A stretch of DNA of 64,000 nt, from assembly GCF_009765705.1 (NCBI RefSeq), contig NZ_LMUX01000008.1:256260-320259 (forward strand), read 5' to 3'. This document shows, piece after piece, positions 26,827 to 35,752 of this stretch. Numbering within the stretch: the stretch's first letter is position 1; each line of letters begins with the position of its first letter. The DNA is from Burkholderia sp. L27(2015) (GTDB taxonomy: Bacteria > Pseudomonadota > Gammaproteobacteria > Burkholderiales > Burkholderiaceae). The notes beneath the pieces are model-generated. The model did no database searches and was not told the origin of the DNA. It saw only the letters and a list, made by a program, of their open reading frames with translations. The position numbers and the translations under genes were made by a program.

Positions 26827-28962
26827 CTAACTTTTCCCGACCGTCTCGACAAAATCTGGGCCGCTCGTCGCTACGCCAGTTGCCAACAGCACCGCGAATT
26901 GGTCAGCCGATAGCGGCAGACTAAAAAAATAGCCTTGCCCTTCCTCGCACTGTTGCGTTTTCAAGAAGGCCAGTTGCGTGAATTTCTCCACGCCTTCCGC
27001 GACCACCTGCTGCTTGAGGCTAGTGGCCATCGCGATGACGGCGGTGACGATGATGCCGCTTCCCTCTGAAGAGCCAATGCTGCGCACGAACGAACGATCG
27101 ATCTTGAGGACGTCGATTGGAAATTGATTGAGGTAACTCAAACTCGAATAGCCGGTCCCAAAATCATCCACGGCTAATTGCACACCCATACCTTTAAGCT
27201 GCTCCAGCACGGCTTTGCTGGCCTGCGCATCGCGCATCAATGCGCTTTCGCTAATTTCAAGCTGCAGGCGGCTCGCTTCGAGACCGGTTTCGTTTAAGGT
27301 CGATCGCACGCCCTCGACAAAATCCGGACTTCGAAATTCAAGCTCTGAAACGTTGACCGCCATCGACGCGATCCACAAGCCACCGCGCTCCCAGCGCTTG
27401 ACTTGAGCGCAGGCTTCCCTCAATACCCAGCGGCCTATCGGCACGATCAAACCGCAGGACTCGGCGACGGGCACGAAGCGACCCGGCAGCAGCATGCCTC
27501 GTTGAGGGTGCATCCAACGCACTAGCGCTTCGGCGCCCGTAATCGTGCCGCTCGCGAGGTTCACCTTGGGCTGGTAGTGCAGGATGAACTCGTCGTGCTC
27601 CAACGCGTGTCGCAAATGGGCTTCGATGACTTGCCGCTCCACCGCGCGCACGTTCATGTCGGCCTCGAAGAACTGGTAGTTATTCCGGCCGCTCTCCTTG
27701 GCATGGTACATCGCGGTATCGGCGTTCTTGATCAGAGTTTCGAAGTTCTTAGCATCAGCCGGGTACACACTGATTCCGATACTCGGTGTCACATGCAATT
27801 CATGCTCGTCGATCGTATGCGACAGACTCAGTGCGGTGAGTATCCGTTCAGCGGTAAGGGCAGCATTGCCACCATCTTTTTCCTCGGGCAACAGCAGGAT
27901 AAATTCGTCTCCACCTTGCCGGCTCACCGTGTCCGAACCGCGTACGCATTCGCGCAAACGTTGGGCCACAGAGCGCAGCAATTTATCGCCGACCATGTGG
28001 CCGAGCGTATCGTTGATCAGTTTGAAATTGTCGAGATCCAGAAAGAGCACAGCCAGTTGGGTGTCGTCCCGCTGCGCCACCGCAATCGCATGGGCGATGC
28101 GGTCGTTGAGCAAAGTGCGGTTCGGCAAGCCGGTGAGAGAATCATGTTGAGCCAGATGCGTCATCTTCACGGCCGTCGCTTGTGCTCCGGTGATATCGTG
28201 AAAGATCACCACCGCGCCGGTGATTTCCCCGTTTGCGTCGTGAATAGGCGCCGCGGAATCCTCGATCGCCACAGTGCTACCGTCTCGTCGTATCAATATC
28301 GTTCCGGCCGGTATGGCCATAGGTGTATCTTTGTGCAGAATCATTTCGATCGGATTGCGGGCGGGCGCGAGAGTTCTGCTGTCGACGATTTGCATGACCT
28401 CGCCGATCTTGTTGCCGCGCGCTTCTTCCTTGGACCATCCGGTCATGTTCTCGGCGGCAAGGTTGAGGTAGTCGATGTTACCCAGCAAGTCGGTACCGAT
28501 GACCGCGTCACTGATCGAGTTCAGCGTAATTTCCGCGCGCGCTTTCTCCGATGTGAGGGTTTGCTCGACCGCCTTACGCTGAATGATATTGCGCAGCGAC
28601 TGCGGTACTAGATAGCTGTCGAAGTGGCCTTTAGATAAATAGCCCTGCGAACCGCGTTGCACCGCTTCAATTGCCAGCGCTTCGTCGTCCATGGGGCTGA
28701 GCGTCATGATTGGCGTCTGGGGTGCGACAGCGAATAGCTGGTCAAATGTGGCTATGCCCTGGCTATCGGGTAAGGACAGATCCGCCATGACGACATCGAT
28801 ACCGCCGGCACGCAAGCGCTCGGCGCCATCCGCGAGCCGCGTCACCCATTCGATGGCAAACGGGCCGTCGTGCGCATTCGCAAGCACGCCTCTCAACACC
28901 GCAGCATCCGATGCGTCGTTCGTAATGATCAGAACTCTATTCACCATAGTGCGTGCATCCAT
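26827..28962 (-). CDS. Response-regulator-type GGDEF/EAL cyclic-di-GMP protein
   Basis: A 711-residue protein: receiver domain (about 6-125; Asp61 phospho-site, Lys111), PAS (140-260), GGDEF (270-430) and EAL (445-690). GGDEF is intact at 350-354 with an inhibitory I-site RGSD at 341-344, so diguanylate cyclase activity with product inhibition is plausible. EAL (478-480) and DDFGTGYSS (598-606) are intact, so phosphodiesterase activity is also plausible. It would link phosphorelay input to c-di-GMP level. The start at 28962 has aaggaa 8 bp upstream; a start five codons later is possible. A histidine kinase gene lies divergently 530 bp away and could be its partner. Confidence 0.93.
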   Translation of the reverse strand: MDARTMVNRVLIITNDASDAAVLRGVLANAHDGPFAIEWVTRLADGAERLRAGGIDVVMADLSLPDSQGIATFDQLFAVAPQTPIMTLSPMDDEALAIEAVQRGSQGYLSKGHFDSYLVPQSLRNIIQRKAVEQTLTSEKARAEITLNSISDAVIGTDLLGNIDYLNLAAENMTGWSKEEARGNKIGEVMQIVDSRTLAPARNPIEMILHKDTPMAIPAGTILIRRDGSTVAIEDSAAPIHDANGEITGAVVIFHDITGAQATAVKMTHLAQHDSLTGLPNRTLLNDRIAHAIAVAQRDDTQLAVLFLDLDNFKLINDTLGHMVGDKLLRSVAQRLRECVRGSDTVSRQGGDEFILLLPEEKDGGNAALTAERILTALSLSHTIDEHELHVTPSIGISVYPADAKNFETLIKNADTAMYHAKESGRNNYQFFEADMNVRAVERQVIEAHLRHALEHDEFILHYQPKVNLASGTITGAEALVRWMHPQRGMLLPGRFVPVAESCGLIVPIGRWVLREACAQVKRWERGGLWIASMAVNVSELEFRSPDFVEGVRSTLNETGLEASRLQLEISESALMRDAQASKAVLEQLKGMGVQLAVDDFGTGYSSLSYLNQFPIDVLKIDRSFVRSIGSSEGSGIIVTAVIAMATSLKQQVVAEGVEKFTQLAFLKTQQCEEGQGYFFSLPLSADQFAVLLATGVATSGPDFVETVGKS

Positions 28963-28998
28963 GTAGGCAGTTCCTTCATGTCAGGTTGACTTGTGCCG

Positions 28999-29265
28999 AA
29001 TGGCAGAAACGGCAGCAATGGACGGTTGGCGACTCCCGACTTCATTGGACTTTCTAGCCGGTTATGCGCAATCGGATGAAGCATCGGTCATGACGTTTCG
29101 GATACGTCAGGCAAGCGCCCGGCGCCATGGATTAATTACGAGAAGCAGATCCAGAATATCGACGGGACCTCCGAGGAAGCATTGGTTTTTATTATCAGAA
29201 GATGGCCGGATCTCGTGAAACGAGTCAGTCAGACAGGGAAACAACCGTTTAATTCGTGGAGTTGA
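28999..29265 (+). pseudogene. Coding-like remnant, possibly frameshifted
   Basis: Within the 529-base gap between the two signalling genes (28963-29491), a frame from 28999 reads protein-like for about 35 codons (DGWRLPTSLDFLAGYAQSDE). A second frame from about 29128 continues as WINYEKQIQNIDGTSEEALV and ends FNSWS at 29265. One frameshift would join them. There is no family match; the rest of the gap (29266-29491) is AT-rich and probably holds the kinase promoter. Confidence 0.3.
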
Positions 29266-29491
29266 TAATAAAGATTGTAAGTAATACTGTGTAAGTTCCA
29301 GAGGTATCAATTCTAAAAATGACTTAACCAATTTCGTCAAACCGGTAATCTTTACCGACTCGATTTTATTTCACCGGTGTACCATTTGTGGAGTAACGCC
29401 GACCGACTGCTCGTGATCACGTCGATAAGCTATTCAGGCCATCAACAATGGTCAATCCAAACTAGCGTCGATACGTTTCGAGGTGCCAGTC

Positions 29492-30628
29492 ATGATGCAC
29501 GATTTTTTATCCAACAACCGTATAGAACTGATAGACCGATGCAGGGCCAAGGTTGCCGAAAGGCTCGCGCGTGCGGCTACGGTCCGACAACTTCAAACGG
29601 GCGTACCGCTATTCCTGGATCAGCTTATTCGGACGCTGCGAATTGAACAGACTAGTCAGCCCATGAATAGTCGCAAGATCTCCGGCCCCGCGAGCGGCGC
29701 ACCGGCTTTATCGGAGATTGGAGTAACGGCAGCACGACATGGAAAGGAACTTTTAGGCTTGGGATTTACCCTGGAGCAGGTCGTCCATGACTACGGTGAT
29801 CTGTGCCAAGCGATTACGGACCTCGCGCACGAGCGTGATGCGCCGTTCAAAATCGACGAATTTCGAACTCTCAACCGCTGCCTGGATAATGCAATCGCCG
29901 AAGCGGTCACGGAATTCAGCTATCAGCGCGACTTCGCTGTGGCCGATAAGCAGGCCCTAGAAATGAACGAACGGCTCGGTTTCTTTGCGCACGAATTACG
30001 CAACTTCCTCGGAACGGCCACTCTCGCCTTCACCGCCGCCAAGGTCGGAAATTTGAATCTGGCAGGAGCAACGGGCTCGGTGCTGGAACGCAGTTTGGTG
30101 GGATTACGCAATCTGATCGATCGCTCATTAGCGGAGGTCAGGATCACAGCCGGCCCTACCGCGCAACGCCGAGTATTTTCAGCGGCTCAATTTGTCGCCG
30201 AAGTCCGGCATTCCGCCACCCTCGAGGCCGAGATACATGGGTGCCTGTTCATTGTTTCGGCTGTCGATCCATTGTTGGCTATCGCGGGAGACTGGGATCT
30301 GCTTTTCTCCGCAATCGGAAATCTGCTGCAAAACGCTTTCAAATTCACGCACCTCCATACGGAAGTGAGCTTGGATGTTTATGCCAGCGGCGACCGGATC
30401 CTGATGGATGTCAAGGATAACTGCGGCGGTCTGCCCCCCGGAACGGCCGAGAACATGTTCCTGCCGTTCGTACAGACAGGCAGCGATAGAAGTGGCCTAG
30501 GACTTGGACTATCAATCGCTCGGCGTAGCGTCGAAGCGAACGATGGGGTGCTGAGCGTGCGCGACGTTCCGCGCGTAGGCTGCGTCTTTACGATTAGTCT
30601 TCCCCGGCACGTAGTGCCCGGAGGGTAA
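29492..30628 (+). CDS. Orphan sensor histidine kinase with RsbRD-like N terminus
   Basis: A 378-residue soluble histidine kinase. Residues 5-150 (NNRIELIDRCRAKVAERLAR...) resemble the RsbRD/RsbT co-antagonist-type input domain found in many Burkholderia kinases. The phospho-acceptor motif is FFAHELRNFLG near residue 167. The ATPase part has NLLQNAFKFT (N-box), DNCGGLPPG (G1) and SGLGLGLSIA (G2). There is no membrane segment and no adjacent response regulator gene, although the receiver-GGDEF-EAL gene is the nearest signalling neighbour. ATG at 29492 is preferred (gagg 8 bp upstream); the next codon is also ATG. Confidence 0.88.
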   Translation: MMHDFLSNNRIELIDRCRAKVAERLARAATVRQLQTGVPLFLDQLIRTLRIEQTSQPMNSRKISGPASGAPALSEIGVTAARHGKELLGLGFTLEQVVHDYGDLCQAITDLAHERDAPFKIDEFRTLNRCLDNAIAEAVTEFSYQRDFAVADKQALEMNERLGFFAHELRNFLGTATLAFTAAKVGNLNLAGATGSVLERSLVGLRNLIDRSLAEVRITAGPTAQRRVFSAAQFVAEVRHSATLEAEIHGCLFIVSAVDPLLAIAGDWDLLFSAIGNLLQNAFKFTHLHTEVSLDVYASGDRILMDVKDNCGGLPPGTAENMFLPFVQTGSDRSGLGLGLSIARRSVEANDGVLSVRDVPRVGCVFTISLPRHVVPGG

Positions 30629-30977
30629 CCGCGCTGCCCTGCAGACCGTCAAGACGAGTCTCGACCTCATGACCTTCGCCCGTGAGCAGAATAGCCAACG
30701 CTTCGCTCTCTACCTACTTCACGTTCCCCGAATGTCGTCGTTGATTTAAATCCCTGATCGGTAGGCGAAGGTGGAACCCCAACGACCATTTTTTTTACGT
30801 GATGCGCGCTTATTCGGTATCTGGTTGGAATAAGTACGAAAGTTCACTGGGTCACGAACTACATTCTGGTAGTAGGGACTACTTAGTGTGTTACCGTGGA
30901 TTTCACGCCCTTGACTATTTCGGGCTATCTACCAGACATGCGCGAAGTCGCGGTATACGCGCACACCGGGCTTCAAC
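30629..30977. other. Gene-free stretch
   Basis: These 349 bases between the kinase and the convergent Xre-cupin gene contain no recognisable gene, repeat or clear terminator. They are richer in A/T than the flanking genes. Confidence 0.5.
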
Positions 30978-31583
30978 TCAATAAGTTGCCGGCGTATTGA
31001 CCCACAAGATTTTGGCCACCACATCACCGGTATTGCGGTACCCATGCGGCGTGTCGCTGCTGAAGGTAAAGGCGTCCCCGGTCGCGAGCGTGTAGCAGAC
31101 GTCGCGCAGCGTCAGCTCAACAGTGCCTTCGAGCACATAGCCGACCTCTTCCCCCACATGTTCGATCTGTCCGTCGCTACCCTGCCCCGGTTCGATGATA
31201 TGGATATTGGCCTGCAACAGCGCGTTACTGCTCGGCAACAACACGCGCTCCAGCGCAACCCCGCCGCTGCGGATCACCGGCCGCTCGCCCTTGCGCATGA
31301 TCGGCCCGGTCGGAGTAGACGGCGAAGTGAGCGCCGCGATATTGGTGTCCAATGCCATCGCCAGCCGGTGCAACGTAGCGAGCGACGGCATCGCAATACC
31401 ATTCTCGATCTTCGAAATCAGGCTTTCCGAGCACTGCGCCTTGTGCGCCAATTGCAACAGCGTCAGTCGGGCCATCCGCCGCGCATGACGCAGATGTTGG
31501 CCGAGCACCGCCTGCGGCGAGTTCGCGCCGTCAGCCTCTTGGATTGTTTCGGGCTGCTTGGGAGGTGGAGTTTGCAAGGTCAA
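30978..31583 (-). CDS. Xre-family regulator with C-terminal cupin domain
   Basis: A 201-residue transcription factor: helix-turn-helix of the Cro/CI type at about residues 28-85 (LGQHLRHARRMARLTLLQLAHKA, then SESLISKIENG) and a small cupin sensor at about 125-195 (GEEVGYVLEGTVEL, then SDTPHGYRNTG). Such HTH-cupin proteins usually regulate amine, amino acid or amide catabolism and sense a small molecule. It is 23 bp from the amidohydrolase gene in the same direction, so it probably controls the transporter/hydrolase module and may be its last gene. Confidence 0.88.
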   Translation of the reverse strand: MTLQTPPPKQPETIQEADGANSPQAVLGQHLRHARRMARLTLLQLAHKAQCSESLISKIENGIAMPSLATLHRLAMALDTNIAALTSPSTPTGPIMRKGERPVIRSGGVALERVLLPSSNALLQANIHIIEPGQGSDGQIEHVGEEVGYVLEGTVELTLRDVCYTLATGDAFTFSSDTPHGYRNTGDVVAKILWVNTPATY

Positions 31584-31605
31584 GAGTTCCCGCAGGCACG
31601 CGCGC

Positions 31606-32898
31606 TCATCGGTTCGCCAGTTCGGTCACGGCGTACGCGAGGGCTTGCGCACCCAGATAGAGTTGGTGGGGATCGGTATATTCAGCCGCATTATGACTGA
31701 CGCCGTCTCGGCTCGGCACGAAGATCATCGCGGTCGGGCACAAATCGGCGAGATACATCGCGTCATGAAATGCGCCCGAAGTGAGGCGCAACGGCGGCAA
31801 TGCGTCGGCGCGATGGGCCGCGCGTGCGCAAGCGCGCTCGATCAAATCGGTCATCTCGGCAGGAAAACGAGTCGGTGCTCGGGTAAAGAGATTCTCCACC
31901 GAGATGGAACCGGCCCATACGGCATCAAGCACCTCGATTTCATCATGCAGCGTACGCTCGAATTTCTCCAACACCGCTTCGTCCACGCAGCGCACGTCGA
32001 TCGTAAACTCGACGTCGCCCGGAATGGTGTTGATCGAATTTGGCCTCACGCGCCAGCGCCCCAACGTCAAGCGCAGACCTTGCGTGAGCGCAGCCGCGCC
32101 TTCCTCATACAGGCGCGCCGCCAGCGAGACCGCAGCCTGCATCGCATCGCGGCGCACTTCCATCGGTGTCGTGCCGGCATGCGCAGCGGCACCCACCAGC
32201 GTAACGCTGAACCAACGTACGCTCTGTATACCCGTCACCACGCCCAGCGGTACGCCCGCGGCTTCAAGCACCGGCCCCTGTTCGATATGCAGTTCGACAC
32301 AGCTGTCTACCGGCTGACCCAGTTCGCGTCGCGTCACATCGGAAGACACTGCGAGCGCCGCATCGAGTGCCTCACCGAATGTCACGCCATCGGCATCGCG
32401 CGACGTGCGATAAGCCGCCAGCCGTCCGGGCTCGGCGAACGCGCTCGAACCCATCGCACCGGGGCCGAAGCGCGAGCCTTCCTCGTTGGTCCAGATCACC
32501 ACCTCGACGGGGCGTTTGGTCGCGATGCCGGCATCGTTGAGCGCACGCATCACTTCGAATCCGGCAAGCACACCATAGGCGCCATCCAGCTTGCCGCCCA
32601 CCGGCTGTGTGTCGATATGGCTGCCGGTCAACACCGGCGGCAATTCGGTCTGTCCGGCCCTGCGAAAAAACAGGTTGCCGCAATCGTCGATCGACACTGT
32701 GCAGCCCAAGGCAGCCGCCTGATCGATCAGGTAGCGCCTGGCCTCGATATCGATCGCGGTGAGGGTCTCGCGCGCCACCCCGCCATCGCTGCGCCCACCA
32801 AAGCCTGCGAGCGCTGCCACCGCCGCGTTCAGCCGCGCCGAATCGACCGCGTCTTGCGCTTGTTCCGCGCTGCCGGCGGTATTCGTATGCTGGTTCAT
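31606..32898 (-). CDS. M20-family N-carbamoyl-amino-acid / allantoate amidohydrolase
   Basis: A 430-residue metal-dependent amidohydrolase releasing ammonia and CO2 from carbamoyl-amino acids or allantoate-like ureides. The metal ligands are seen in GSHIDTQPVGGKLDGAYGVL, TNEEGSRFGPG, HIEQGP and, near the end, DGVSHNAAEYT. The dimerisation-domain signature GRWRVRPNSINTIPGDVEF is present. The ATG at 32898 is chosen for its agga site and family-like start; upstream in-frame DNA lies inside the next gene's 3' region and is unlike the family. Neighbouring amidase and Liv transporter genes suggest uptake and breakdown of an amide- or ureide-type nitrogen source. The precise substrate is open. Confidence 0.88.
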   Translation of the reverse strand: MNQHTNTAGSAEQAQDAVDSARLNAAVAALAGFGGRSDGGVARETLTAIDIEARRYLIDQAAALGCTVSIDDCGNLFFRRAGQTELPPVLTGSHIDTQPVGGKLDGAYGVLAGFEVMRALNDAGIATKRPVEVVIWTNEEGSRFGPGAMGSSAFAEPGRLAAYRTSRDADGVTFGEALDAALAVSSDVTRRELGQPVDSCVELHIEQGPVLEAAGVPLGVVTGIQSVRWFSVTLVGAAAHAGTTPMEVRRDAMQAAVSLAARLYEEGAAALTQGLRLTLGRWRVRPNSINTIPGDVEFTIDVRCVDEAVLEKFERTLHDEIEVLDAVWAGSISVENLFTRAPTRFPAEMTDLIERACARAAHRADALPPLRLTSGAFHDAMYLADLCPTAMIFVPSRDGVSHNAAEYTDPHQLYLGAQALAYAVTELANR

Positions 32899-32948
32899 TG
32901 CTTGTGTTCCTGGCGGGTCATGTCGAGCATGCCCGCTATCGGTTACGG

Positions 32949-34250
32949 TTAACACGCGCCTAGCGCACGCTCCAGTTGTGCTGCGACTGCCAATGCCTGT
33001 CCGTCGCCCCAGCGCGGACCAATCACGGTCACACCTATCGGTAAGCCGCTCGGACCGCTGCCCACCGGCACGCCGACACACGGGTTGCCCAGCAGCGTCC
33101 ACATCCGGCTGAAGATCGGGTCGCCGGTCGACGCCAAGCCGGCCGGTGCCTCGCACGGCGCGCTCGGTGCCAGCAGCACATCGAAGCGCTCGAAGAGGCT
33201 CGCGAGTGCGGCCCGACCGTGCTGCGCCACCCGTTGCTGGCGCGCATATTCGGCACCGCTCACAGCGAGACCTGCGGCCAGCACTGCGCGAAACGGTTCG
33301 CTCAGTTGCTCGGGTTGCTCATGCAGTTCCGGCACGAATGCCGCAGCAGCCTCGTAGCTCATGATCTGTATCTGTGCCCCGGCAAGACCGGCTGCCGCCG
33401 CGTCGAACTGCGCGTCCGCCAGTACTGCGCCGGCAGCTTCGAGCAGGCGCCCGGCCCGCGCCAATGCCGCGCGACTGGCATCCGTGGTTTGCGCCCAATG
33501 CGGCGTCATGCAGATACCGATACGCAACGGCGCGCGCCCGGCAGCATCGAGCGCGCCGAATTCCCAGCGCGCCAACGTGCCCACGAAGAACGCGGCATCA
33601 TCGACGCTGCGGGCCAGCACGCCTATCGTGTCCAGGCTCGGCGAAAGCGACTTGACGCCCGCCGTCGGCAAGGTGCCGAAGGTCGGCTTGTAGCCGACGA
33701 TGCCACAATAGGACGCGGGCCGGATGATGGAAGCCGCGGTCTGCGTGCCGAAGGCCACCGGCACCATGCCCGCCGCCACCGCGGCTGCCGATCCGCTGGA
33801 AGAACCACCGGGGGTATGCGGCGTAGAGGCATTGGGTGAGCGCGGGTTCACGGTCGCCCCCGGCTTGAAAGTCGCGAATTCGGTCGTAACCGTTTTGCCC
33901 AGCACGATGCCGCCCGCGGCGCGCACTGCTGCCACCGCGGCCGCGTCCGTCTCGGGTCGATGCTTTGCATAAATGGGCGAGCCGTAGGTCGTCGGCATAT
34001 CCGCCGTATCCATCAGGTCCTTGACGCCGACCGGCACGCCGGCGAGTTCGCCCTTGGCGCCGCCGTGTGCATCCAACTGCCGCGCTTGTGCGAGTGCGGC
34101 GGCCGCGTCGAAGTACTCCCACGCATGCAGATCGCCATCCAGCGCCTGCACGCGCTCCACATAGGCGCGTGTCACCGCTTCGGCGCTCAATGCGCCCTGC
34201 GCCACCTGCCGCGCGATCTCACGTAGGCTCAAAGCCAGCACTTCGTTCAT
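32949..34250 (-). CDS. Amidase-signature family amidase
   Basis: A 433-residue serine amidase hydrolysing a carboxamide to acid and ammonia. The Ser-cisSer-Lys machinery is visible: Lys in GVPVGVKDLMD near residue 75, GGSSSGSAAAVAAG near 147 and the nucleophile region TQTAASIIRPASYCG near 170. Usual family length. It sits between the M20 hydrolase and the ABC transporter genes, all leftward, in what looks like one operon (50 bp and 12 bp gaps). It could be a general amidase or an allophanate-hydrolase-like enzyme; it lacks the C-terminal domain of full allophanate hydrolases. Confidence 0.88.
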   Translation of the reverse strand: MNEVLALSLREIARQVAQGALSAEAVTRAYVERVQALDGDLHAWEYFDAAAALAQARQLDAHGGAKGELAGVPVGVKDLMDTADMPTTYGSPIYAKHRPETDAAAVAAVRAAGGIVLGKTVTTEFATFKPGATVNPRSPNASTPHTPGGSSSGSAAAVAAGMVPVAFGTQTAASIIRPASYCGIVGYKPTFGTLPTAGVKSLSPSLDTIGVLARSVDDAAFFVGTLARWEFGALDAAGRAPLRIGICMTPHWAQTTDASRAALARAGRLLEAAGAVLADAQFDAAAAGLAGAQIQIMSYEAAAAFVPELHEQPEQLSEPFRAVLAAGLAVSGAEYARQQRVAQHGRAALASLFERFDVLLAPSAPCEAPAGLASTGDPIFSRMWTLLGNPCVGVPVGSGPSGLPIGVTVIGPRWGDGQALAVAAQLERALGAC

Positions 34251-34262
34251 TTGATTCTCCTG

Positions 34263-34970
34263 TCAGGCAAAGTACGCCGCATGGACTTCATCGTTAGCGG
34301 CCAGTTCGGCGGCGCTGCCCGCCACCACCACGCGCCCCTGCGAGAGCACATAGCCGTAGTGGGCAATCGCCAGCGTCTGGCGTGCATTCTGCTCCACCAG
34401 CAGCACCGTGATACCGAGTGCGTTGATATTCTCGATAACCTTGAAATTCTCTTTGACAAACAGCGGCGACAGGCCCAGCGACGGTTCGTCGATCACCAAC
34501 AAGCGCGGCGCGGCCATCAGGCCACGCCCGATCGACACCATGGCCTGTTCGCCGCCCGACATGGTGCCGGCCAGTTGCCCCGCACGCTCCTTGAGGCGCG
34601 GGAAAGTGTCGTACACGCGCGCCAGCCGCTCGCGCACCAGCGCTCCATCTTTCTCCAAGTAAGCGCCCAGCGCAAGGTTCTCGGCCACGCTCATGCGCGG
34701 GAACACCTTGCGTCCTTCGGGGATGCAGGCAATACCCTGTGTGATGATCTTATGGGTCTTTTGTCCCGCGATATCGGTGCCGTTCCACAGCACCCGGCCG
34801 GCGCGCGGCGGCGTCAAGCCCAGGATGGCGCGGATCAGCGTGGTCTTGCCCGCGCCGTTCGCACCGAGGATGCAGGTGATCTTGCCCGGCTGCACGTCGA
34901 TCGAGACATCGTGCAACACGTCGACCTTGTCGTAGCCGGTACGCAAATTCCGGATTTCGAGCCCGCTCAT
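34263..34970 (-). CDS. livF: Branched-chain-type ABC transporter ATPase (LivF)
   Basis: A 235-residue ATPase of the LivF class. It has Walker A GANGAGKTT near residue 36, signature MSGGEQAM near 138 and Walker B LLVIDEPSLGLSP near 157. The start overlaps the livG stop by 4 bp. With LivG it powers the LivHM channel. The genomic setting suggests the cargo may be an amide, ureide or amino acid rather than strictly leucine, isoleucine or valine. Confidence 0.92.
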   Translation of the reverse strand: MSGLEIRNLRTGYDKVDVLHDVSIDVQPGKITCILGANGAGKTTLIRAILGLTPPRAGRVLWNGTDIAGQKTHKIITQGIACIPEGRKVFPRMSVAENLALGAYLEKDGALVRERLARVYDTFPRLKERAGQLAGTMSGGEQAMVSIGRGLMAAPRLLVIDEPSLGLSPLFVKENFKVIENINALGITVLLVEQNARQTLAIAHYGYVLSQGRVVVAGSAAELAANDEVHAAYFA

Positions 34971-35752
34971 GCCGCCTCTCCAAGATAGGCCGTCTGCACG
35001 ACCGGGTCCGCCGTGATCTCGGCATACGTTCCATCGGCAATCTTCTTGCCGTAGCTGAACACGATGCAGCGCTCGGTAATGCGCTCTATCACATTCATTT
35101 CATGCTCGATCAGCACCACGCTCAGCTTGGGCAACTTGCCTCGCACCTCGAGTATGTCGTCCATCAAGGCATGTGTCTCGTCGTGCGTCATCCCGGCAGA
35201 CGGCTCGTCAAGCAGCAGCAGACGCGGACTGCTCATCAGCGCACGACAGACTTCGATGCGGCGCCGGTCTATCATCGAGAAGGTCCCGACGGGTTCGAAC
35301 AAGCGCTCAAGCAGCGGCGGGCTGAAGATCGCCAGCAACTGCCGCACCTGTTCCAGCGCGCGTTCATATTCGGCGCGAAATGCCGCGCGCCTGAACACGT
35401 TGAAGAACAAACCGTGCTGCAAGTGCTGGTAATTGCCGATCACGATGTTGTCGAACACCGTGAGCGGCAGCGACAAGCGCGAGCGCTGGAAGGTGCGCGC
35501 CACGCCGCTGCGGTAAATTTCCTGCGGGCTGAGTCCGGTGATCGGTCGACCGTTGAAACGGATCGTGCCGGCGCTCGCCTTGTAAATGCCGGTCAGCACG
35601 TTGAAGAAGGTCGTCTTGCCCGAGCCGTTGGGTCCGAGCAGACCCAACACTTCGCCTTCGTGCACTTCGAGCGAGAGATTGTCGAGCGCGGTCAGGCCGC
35701 CGAAACGCATCGTCAATGCGTCGACTTCGACCAGCGGTGGCTGTGCGTTCAT
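34967..35752 (-). CDS. livG: Branched-chain-type ABC transporter ATPase (LivG)
   Basis: A 261-residue ATPase of the LivG class. It has Walker A GPNGSGKTT near residue 40, the long LivG-specific insertion with RTFQRSRLSLPLTVFDNI, a Walker B LLLLDEPSAGM and the C-terminal LivG tail AEITADPVVQTAYLGE. It overlaps livM and livF by 4 bp at either end, so the transporter genes are translationally coupled. The canonical signature sequence is degenerate (MIDRRRIEV replaces LSGGQ-type residues), as seen in some LivG proteins. Confidence 0.9.
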   Translation of the reverse strand: MNAQPPLVEVDALTMRFGGLTALDNLSLEVHEGEVLGLLGPNGSGKTTFFNVLTGIYKASAGTIRFNGRPITGLSPQEIYRSGVARTFQRSRLSLPLTVFDNIVIGNYQHLQHGLFFNVFRRAAFRAEYERALEQVRQLLAIFSPPLLERLFEPVGTFSMIDRRRIEVCRALMSSPRLLLLDEPSAGMTHDETHALMDDILEVRGKLPKLSVVLIEHEMNVIERITERCIVFSYGKKIADGTYAEITADPVVQTAYLGEAA

